Source: Pseudomonadota bacterium (GTDB taxonomy: Bacteria; Pseudomonadota; Alphaproteobacteria; Reyranellales; Reyranellaceae). From it: a stretch of DNA of 64,000 nt. The stretch lies in contig JAFEBU010000013.1 of NCBI GenBank assembly GCA_018242505.1, forward strand, positions 1 to 64,000. Reading direction: 5' to 3'. Of the stretch, positions 59,213 through 64,000 are shown piece after piece; the first letter of the stretch is position 1, and every line of letters begins with the position of its first letter. The notes under the pieces were generated by a model. The model made no database searches and was not told where the DNA came from. It saw only the letters and a program-made list of their open reading frames with translations. The position numbers and the translations under genes are program-made.

Positions 59213-60484
59213 CTAATATACGCACCATGGCGCGTACCATGGGCGATGTCCTCCCCAATCACGGCCAGCGCTTAGTGGACCAAAATGGAAATGAAGTAAT
59301 GTGGGACTTGGGTTCGGAGAATAGTCCATGCGGAATCCGTATCCACCGCATATAAAACCACAGATTCGCCCGCCTCCACCCGGACCCAGCAATTTGAATT
59401 GTAGGCCATTGGGATCAACGTTCGAGACTGGGTTAGATGCCGCGTACGCATACAAATTCCCCGTACCGTCAAAATCATATGAGTTACCGGCGATAGCCAG
59501 TGGCGGCGTGTTTTGAGGTGGCAGTTCAGCTGAGGGAGGCAGAGCACGCAATATGATCTCGTCCCGCATGGTGGTCGAACGCCCTGGCTCTTCGAGGATG
59601 GACTCCGCGAATAGCGAGCCCGCATTTATTTTGGCAAAGCTTGTGTCGGTGAGTGCGACTGTCGACCCCAAGGTCGTCGAAATCGACACTGGTGTCGTAG
59701 AGCTTACTATTTCGCCCAACTCTCCCAACGGATCGCGCGACAGCCATCGCCCTGCGACGGGATCATAAGCTCGATACTTTGTGAGATAGAGGCCGCTGTC
59801 GGCATTGTAGAACATGCCGCCGTAGACGAAGTCGGTGACCGGCGCGGTGCCCTGGAGTGGGATGCCGTAAGGATCATAGCTGTAGGCTGGTGCGCTCGAG
59901 GGGCTGGAAGCGCGGCGCACCGAGCCGATCTAGTCGACGCCGTAATAATAAGGCTGGGCTGGTGCGCCGGGCACGACCTCACCCTCGTCGTAATAGCCCC
60001 GGATCGTCGTGTTGCCGGCATCGCGCGCCTGGCAGATGTCCGAGCTGCACCAGAGATAGGAGGTCGTGGTCGCACTGCCGCCGCCTGGCGGCGTGCTGGC
60101 GATCGACACCCGCTGGCCGAGGCCATCGTAGGTGAAGGCGGTCGCCTTGCCACTCACGCCGGGATAGGTGATGCCGACCAGGCGGTTCTCGGCGTCCCAG
60201 GTGTAGGTGCGCTGGCCGTCCGAGGTCAGGTTTCCCACGGTGTCGAAGGTGAGCGCCTGGCCCGAGAGGTTGGTGAGCTGGTTGAGGGTGTTGTAGGTCG
60301 CGGTCTGCGTGCCTGATGCGGGATAGACGGTCGAGACGTCGCTGCTCTCGGTGATGCCGGTGATCAGGTTCTCGGGGGTCGTAGTGTAGGTGTAGTTGGA
60401 GAACTGGCCTGCCGTGAGACCCGTGTTGCTGGTGCCCGAGAGCCGACGGTCGAATCGCCTCCGCTTGATTCCCTGCCCCCTCAT
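59213..60484 (-). pseudogene. RHS core-plus-tip cassette with amber codon (copy 3)
   Basis: From 60449 inwards this is homologous to the end of copy 2 (LTAGQFSNYTYTTTPENLIT, TWDAENRLVGITYPGVSGKA, DSGLYLTKYRAYDPVAGRWL). At 59930-59932 a TAG replaces the CAG of the conserved GIDQIGSVRR, splitting it in two. The tip after DPLGE is different from copy 2 (IVSSTTPVSISTTLGSTVAL, then FKLLGPGGGGRICGFICGGY, ending RPWYAPWCVY). Probably silent unless the amber codon is read through or it donates its tip by recombination. Confidence 0.8.
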
Positions 60485-60608
60485 CCTGGAAGCACGAGCC
60501 GAAGCTTTGGAGCGTGAGGTAGAGATCCCTTCACCCGCTCAGCTACAGGGCGTTGGTCGCGCTGGTCGCCCTCGTGCTCAAGACGATCCGCGCCCAGCGT
60601 CAGCGCCA

Positions 60609-60914
60609 CTAAGCGTTTAACGCTCGTGGGCGCCTAGACTTCCGTGTGCGCATCGCTGTTTTTGACTTTGGTCGCCTCGTTGTAAATCCCTCGGCCCATT
60701 TACTTTGATCCAGTCCATATCGATCCACATAGAAACCGTCAGGATATCGCTTGAACCCCGCCAACTTCCTGAGCTGCCTAATCGCCTGTTTAGCTTTGCC
60801 AATGGTTGTGTAAATGCCGACCACCTTGACATCTTCATCGTCGCGGCCCTCACGGGCAACATGCTGAAGGAGGTAAACTGAATGTAGTGCTTGCCTTTCA
60901 ATCTTGTTTGTCAT
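60609..60914 (-). CDS. Putative immunity protein of the RHS copy-4 tip, DUF7336-like (101 aa)
   Basis: Starts 12 bases after the stop of RHS copy 4. VYLLQHVAREGRDDEDVKVV, GIYTTIGKAKQAIRQLRKLA, FKRYPDGFYVDRYGLDQSKW and EGF give the pattern of the short DUF7336-type proteins often beside polymorphic toxins (recalled, not searched). The C-terminus is basic. Cytoplasmic. Confidence 0.65.
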   Translation of the reverse strand: MTNKIERQALHSVYLLQHVAREGRDDEDVKVVGIYTTIGKAKQAIRQLRKLAGFKRYPDGFYVDRYGLDQSKWAEGFTTRRPKSKTAMRTRKSRRPRALNA

Positions 60915-60926
60915 TTGGCACCTTGT

Positions 60927-62114
60927 CTATTTACATCCTCTATCGGCCCATTTCTTTATCTTACTGTGCTCACTTCCGGGACCCGTGGGATATTTCCCCT
61001 CACCGTATTTGCCTCTGAGAAGTTCGTCAGCGAATTCTTTGCCTGACTGGCCGGGCTTTGGCTTTTTTCCTTTGGCCCACGACGGAATATCAGTCGATCG
61101 TTCTTTGTCAGATTCTTTACCCATTAGGCTAATCGTGTCTTCGATCGTATTCCCAATGGCATTGATCAGCCCCATAGTCTGCCGAGTCAGCTGCTTGTTC
61201 TCTGGAGTTCCAGGGATGAAAACTGGTGGCAGTGGGAGAGGAATAGCTGGCCCCGGTGCGACGACTTGGAGGCCTTCTGGATCGGTCAGATTTGTTGGAT
61301 TGCCGCCAACATATGGATAGAGGTTCCCCATTGGATCGACGGCTTCGCCCAGTGGATCGCGCGACAGCCATCGTCCGGCAACAGGATCGTATGCTCGATA
61401 GTTGGTCAGATAGAGCCCGCTGTCGGCGTTGTAGAACATGCCGCCATAGACGAAGTCGGTGACCGGTGCTGTGCTCTGGAGCGGCACGCCGTAGGGATCG
61501 TAGCTGTAGGCCGCCGCGCTCGAGGGGCTGGCGAAGGTGCGTCGCACCGAGCCGATCTGGTCGATACCGTAGTAGAAGGTTTGATTGGGCGTCCCTGGCA
61601 CGAACTCGCTCTCGCTATAGTAACTACGAACGGTCGCGTTCGACCCGTTGCGAGCTTGGCAGAGCTTGTCACCGCACCACAGGTACGACGCCGTGACTGC
61701 GCTGCCGCCGCCCGCGGGCGTGCTGGCGATCGACACGCGGCGACCGCGGCCATCGTAGGTGAAGGCCGTCGCCTTGCCCGACGCGCCGGGATAGGTGATG
61801 CCCACCAGACGGTTCTCGGCATCCCAGGTGTACGTGCGCTGGCCATCCGAGGTCAGGTTGCCGTTGGCGTCGAAGGTGAGCGCCTGACCCGAGAGGTTGG
61901 TGAGCTGGTTGAGAGTGTTGTAGGTCGCGGTCTGCGTGCTCGCGACGGGATAGACGGCTGAGGCGTCGCTGGTCTCGGCGATGCCGATGATCTGGTTCTC
62001 AGGCGTCGTGGTGTAGGTGTAGTTGGAGAATTGGCCCGCCGTGAGGCCGGTGTTGCTGATGCCCGAGAGGCGGCGGTCGCCTGCATTGGGCAAATAGCTC
62101 TAGGTGGTGGCTCA
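60927..62114 (-). pseudogene. RHS core-plus-tip cassette, 5'-truncated (copy 4)
   Basis: Homologous to the end of copies 2 and 3 up to DPLGE, then a new tip (VVAPGPAIPLPLPPVFIPGT and, at the end, GQSGKEFADELLRGKYGEGK, GPGSEHSKIKKWADRGCK), a motif set seen at the C-terminus of many bacterial polymorphic toxins (recalled). At 62100-62102 TAG replaces the TGG of TWSYLPN, and homology stops at about 62114. Frame from TTG 62093 is open. Immunity candidate follows at 60914. Confidence 0.8.
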
Positions 62115-62124
62115 CAAATGGTGT

Positions 62125-62379
62125 CTACCGCCTTCCGCCTCTTCGCTCTTCACCGGCGGCATATTGCGGCAACTCAGAAATCGCCTGCTCGAATGCCATT
62201 CTGATTTCAGTTTGGCTAAATGATCGATCCCAAAGCTCTGTCATTAGGTCGACCATAATGACTTCAAGAGGAGGTCGGCCATAAGGATTGCTGTCTCGCA
62301 AGGCGACACAGCGCAGGGCAAATGCGCGTGCCTCATCCAGACATTGCCCCTCCCACGGTACTTCATCTTTAGCCGTCAT
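62125..62379 (-). CDS. Small acidic protein, possible orphan immunity gene (84 aa)
   Basis: ATG 62379 opens MTAKDEVPWEGQCLDEARAF, helical throughout (VALRDSNPYGRPPLEVIMVD, FSQTEIRMAFEQAISELPQY). It lies just upstream of the truncated copy 4 in the same strand, where an immunity gene of a deleted RHS cassette would stand. No family recognised; the role is inference from position. Confidence 0.45.
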   Translation of the reverse strand: MTAKDEVPWEGQCLDEARAFALRCVALRDSNPYGRPPLEVIMVDLMTELWDRSFSQTEIRMAFEQAISELPQYAAGEERRGGRR

Positions 62380-62497
62380 CTCGATCTCTCGCGTTGTCGT
62401 CGACAGTGTCTACAAAGGGACTGACTTACCACATGCTCAAAATCTTCAGAAAGCAGGCGAGGAATAGAACATCACTGCAAAGAAGGCTCCAGGTCCG

Positions 62498-62776
62498 CTA
62501 CCAATGCGCAAGAGGGGTGCTAGCGGATTGCTGGGCGGCTGAATACCCGGTTGAGGATTGTTCGGTGCAACGCCGCCGGGATGGGCTTGCTGCTCGGTAA
62601 TCGGGTTGGCTAGACGCAGCACCGTCCGCTGTTGCGATGGCGCCCGTCCAGACATCGATCTCCGCCTTGAAGATCAGCGGCAGGCCTGTCAGGCACAGCA
62701 GCAACAAGAAGAGCGTGCACACGAGGCTCGTCCACTTGTGCACGCCGTACCATGACCTGAGCGCCTTCGCTGACAC
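62498..62776 (-). pseudogene. PepSY-type membrane protein, N-terminal remnant
   Basis: GTG 62776 opens MSAKALRSWYGVHKWTSLVC, TLFLLLLCLTGLPLIFKAEI, the first transmembrane helix of PepSY-TM (iron-uptake-linked) proteins. After about residue 45 the sequence loses the family pattern and runs to a stop at 62498. The rest of the gene (normally about 400-500 aa) is absent. It follows the TonB receptor gene at 70 bases, the usual siderophore receptor/PepSY pairing. Confidence 0.65.
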
Positions 62777-62845
62777 CGGCCCCTACTGAGTGCGTTGTTG
62801 TGCGAAGGTTTCCTGGCGGTGGTGCCAGTGCAGCTGCAACAACAA

Positions 62846-64000
62846 TCAGAAGTCCGTAGACAGCGAAATCCAGGCCGTGCGTGGCATACCGCTGATCACG
62901 TAACCGGTCGGATTGGCGATCCAATAGTTGCTGTCGAGCAGGTTCGTGACGTTGGCGCGCAGCACCACCGACTTGTTCTGAATTGTCATCGCATAGCGCA
63001 GGCCGACATCGAGAGTCGCCCAGCTCGGGACCTTCTGGGTGTTGTCGGCGCTGACATAGGCCTCGCTGGTGTAGGTCGTGCGTGCGATAGCGGTTAGGCC
63101 GCGAACGAACGGCGTGTCCCATTCGAAGCCGACATTGGCCTGTATGCCGGGCGCGCCGATCGCGAAGTTGCCATCGTACTGATGGCCCTGCGTCTTGGTC
63201 AGGCGCGGATCGAGGAAGGTCACGCCGCCCAGCGTACGAAGGCCGGACAGGATCTCGCCGAAAAAACTAAACTCGATGCCTTGATTGCGCTGCTCACCGT
63301 CGATACTGAAGATCTTGGTGACGGGATCGACCACTCCGCTCGGCAGGGTGATCTGGAACGCCGACAGAGTCGCGCCGAAGCGGCCAAGATCGAGCTTTGC
63401 GCCCACCTCGTACTGAGTCGAACGGAATGGCGGGAAGACCGCGTTCGGATTGGCCGCGCCCGCCGGTGGCGGTGTACTCGGCGACAGACCTTGGATGTAG
63501 CTGCCATAGAATGAGAGCTCTTTCATCGGCTTGACCAAAAGCGCGACCGACGGCGTCACGGCGCCACTGACGAAGTTTGCGGTTGTCGCACCTGACGTCG
63601 GAGAGAAGCTGGACGATTCGATTTGCTGATGACGCATGCCGACAATCAACTGCAGCTTACCATCGACCGCCGAGAGAGTGTCAGCGATCGCCACGCTCTG
63701 CAGCAGGTTGGTGCTTGCGAGTGCCTGCGGGTACGAGGAGAGTGGGGTAAGCCCTGCAAACAGGGCCGGCGCATAGATGTTGGTCAAATAGTTATTGTAG
63801 GTGGTCTGCCCTAGCCATGACGTCTGCTGCAGCAGACTGCCGCTGACAGCGACCTCGTGGATGATCGGTCCGGTCTCGAATCGGGTTCTGACACCAGCCT
63901 GACCAGTAAAGGCTTGCGACCTTCCGGTCTGGAAGGTCGAGGTTGAAGACGCCGACCCATAGTAATCGAGCAAGGTGGCACCTGGCGCCTCGCGCTTGTC
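62846..64000 (-). CDS. TonB-dependent siderophore receptor, C-terminal part (partial)
   Basis: Beta-barrel part of an outer-membrane receptor; the frame is open to the right edge, so the plug and signal peptide lie outside. VTPSVALLVKPMKELSFYGS, GLSPSTPPPAG, RSTQYEVGAKLDLGRFGATL, NQGIEFSFFGEILSGLRTLG and the final NVTNLLDSNYWI and WISLSTDF are typical of FhuE/FpvA-like receptors, with the usual terminal Phe. It would import ferric siderophores. Confidence 0.88.
   Translation of the reverse strand, partial: DKREAPGATLLDYYGSASSTSTFQTGRSQAFTGQAGVRTRFETGPIIHEVAVSGSLLQQTSWLGQTTYNNYLTNIYAPALFAGLTPLSSYPQALASTNLLQSVAIADTLSAVDGKLQLIVGMRHQQIESSSFSPTSGATTANFVSGAVTPSVALLVKPMKELSFYGSYIQGLSPSTPPPAGAANPNAVFPPFRSTQYEVGAKLDLGRFGATLSAFQITLPSGVVDPVTKIFSIDGEQRNQGIEFSFFGEILSGLRTLGGVTFLDPRLTKTQGHQYDGNFAIGAPGIQANVGFEWDTPFVRGLTAIARTTYTSEAYVSADNTQKVPSWATLDVGLRYAMTIQNKSVVLRANVTNLLDSNYWIANPTGYVISGMPRTAWISLSTDF

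Noticed and set aside
1..64000. CRISPR array, tRNA or rRNA genes
   Set aside because: I looked for regularly spaced short repeats, tRNA-like cloverleaf ends and rRNA signatures and saw none; the only clear tandem structure is the RHS array.

Overview
The window looks like accessory chromosome or megaplasmid DNA of a GC-rich alphaproteobacterium (Hyphomicrobiales, Bradyrhizobium- or Reyranella-like). This is inferred from the gene families: a CspA-type cold shock protein, many TauABC/LivFGHKM importers, HyuAB, UbiX/UbiD, NtaA-type monooxygenase and RHS proteins. No rRNA, tRNA or CRISPR array was seen. Both ends run into neighbouring genes: an IS5 transposase fragment on the left and a TonB-dependent receptor on the right.

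Layout. 1-4.7 kb: two IS5-family remnants, small hypothetical genes, a fatty acid desaturase and cspA. 4.7-17.7 kb: a catabolic island (TauE/SafE exporter, CRP/FNR-type regulator, M20 hydrolase, two amidohydrolases, polysaccharide-deacetylase-type hydrolase, one-chain aconitase X, Tau/Ssu-type ABC importer, allophanate-hydrolase-like amidase). Four of its promoter regions carry the same GCAAYTAATTGC palindrome, which suggests one regulon. 17.7-19.3 kb: a remnant of a duplicated monooxygenase gene and a GST. 19.5-25.8 kb: LuxR regulator, AEC transporter, two tiny coupled genes, M20D amidohydrolase, UbiX and UbiD, followed directly by an IS481-family element inserted at CTAG. 27-37.6 kb: a LysR regulator divergent from a long liv-hyuA-hyuB-PLP-enzyme operon.

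38-47.3 kb: a six-gene minus-strand operon (gentisate-type dioxygenase, small cupin, SsuABC-like importer, malate/lactate dehydrogenase family enzyme), an XRE-cupin regulator facing it across a promoter with 20-bp-spaced repeats, and a second Tau-type importer. 47.4-51.9 kb: a TetR regulator between two copies of the same TTGATCGATTGATCGAT operator. It probably controls a quinone-oxidoreductase-like / CoA-transferase / flavin-monooxygenase operon and the divergent importer.

51.9-62.4 kb is a degenerate zone. It holds a histidine kinase remnant, a decayed IS110 transposase, a frameshifted surface protein, and four partial RHS copies that share a repeat core but carry different C-terminal tips. 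Three of the tips are each followed within about 15 bp by a different small putative immunity gene. 62.4-64 kb holds a PepSY-type remnant and a TonB receptor.

Overall the window combines several import-plus-degradation modules, each with its own local regulator, with an RHS toxin-diversification array. Most substrate assignments are inferred from families and gene order, not shown by the sequence.
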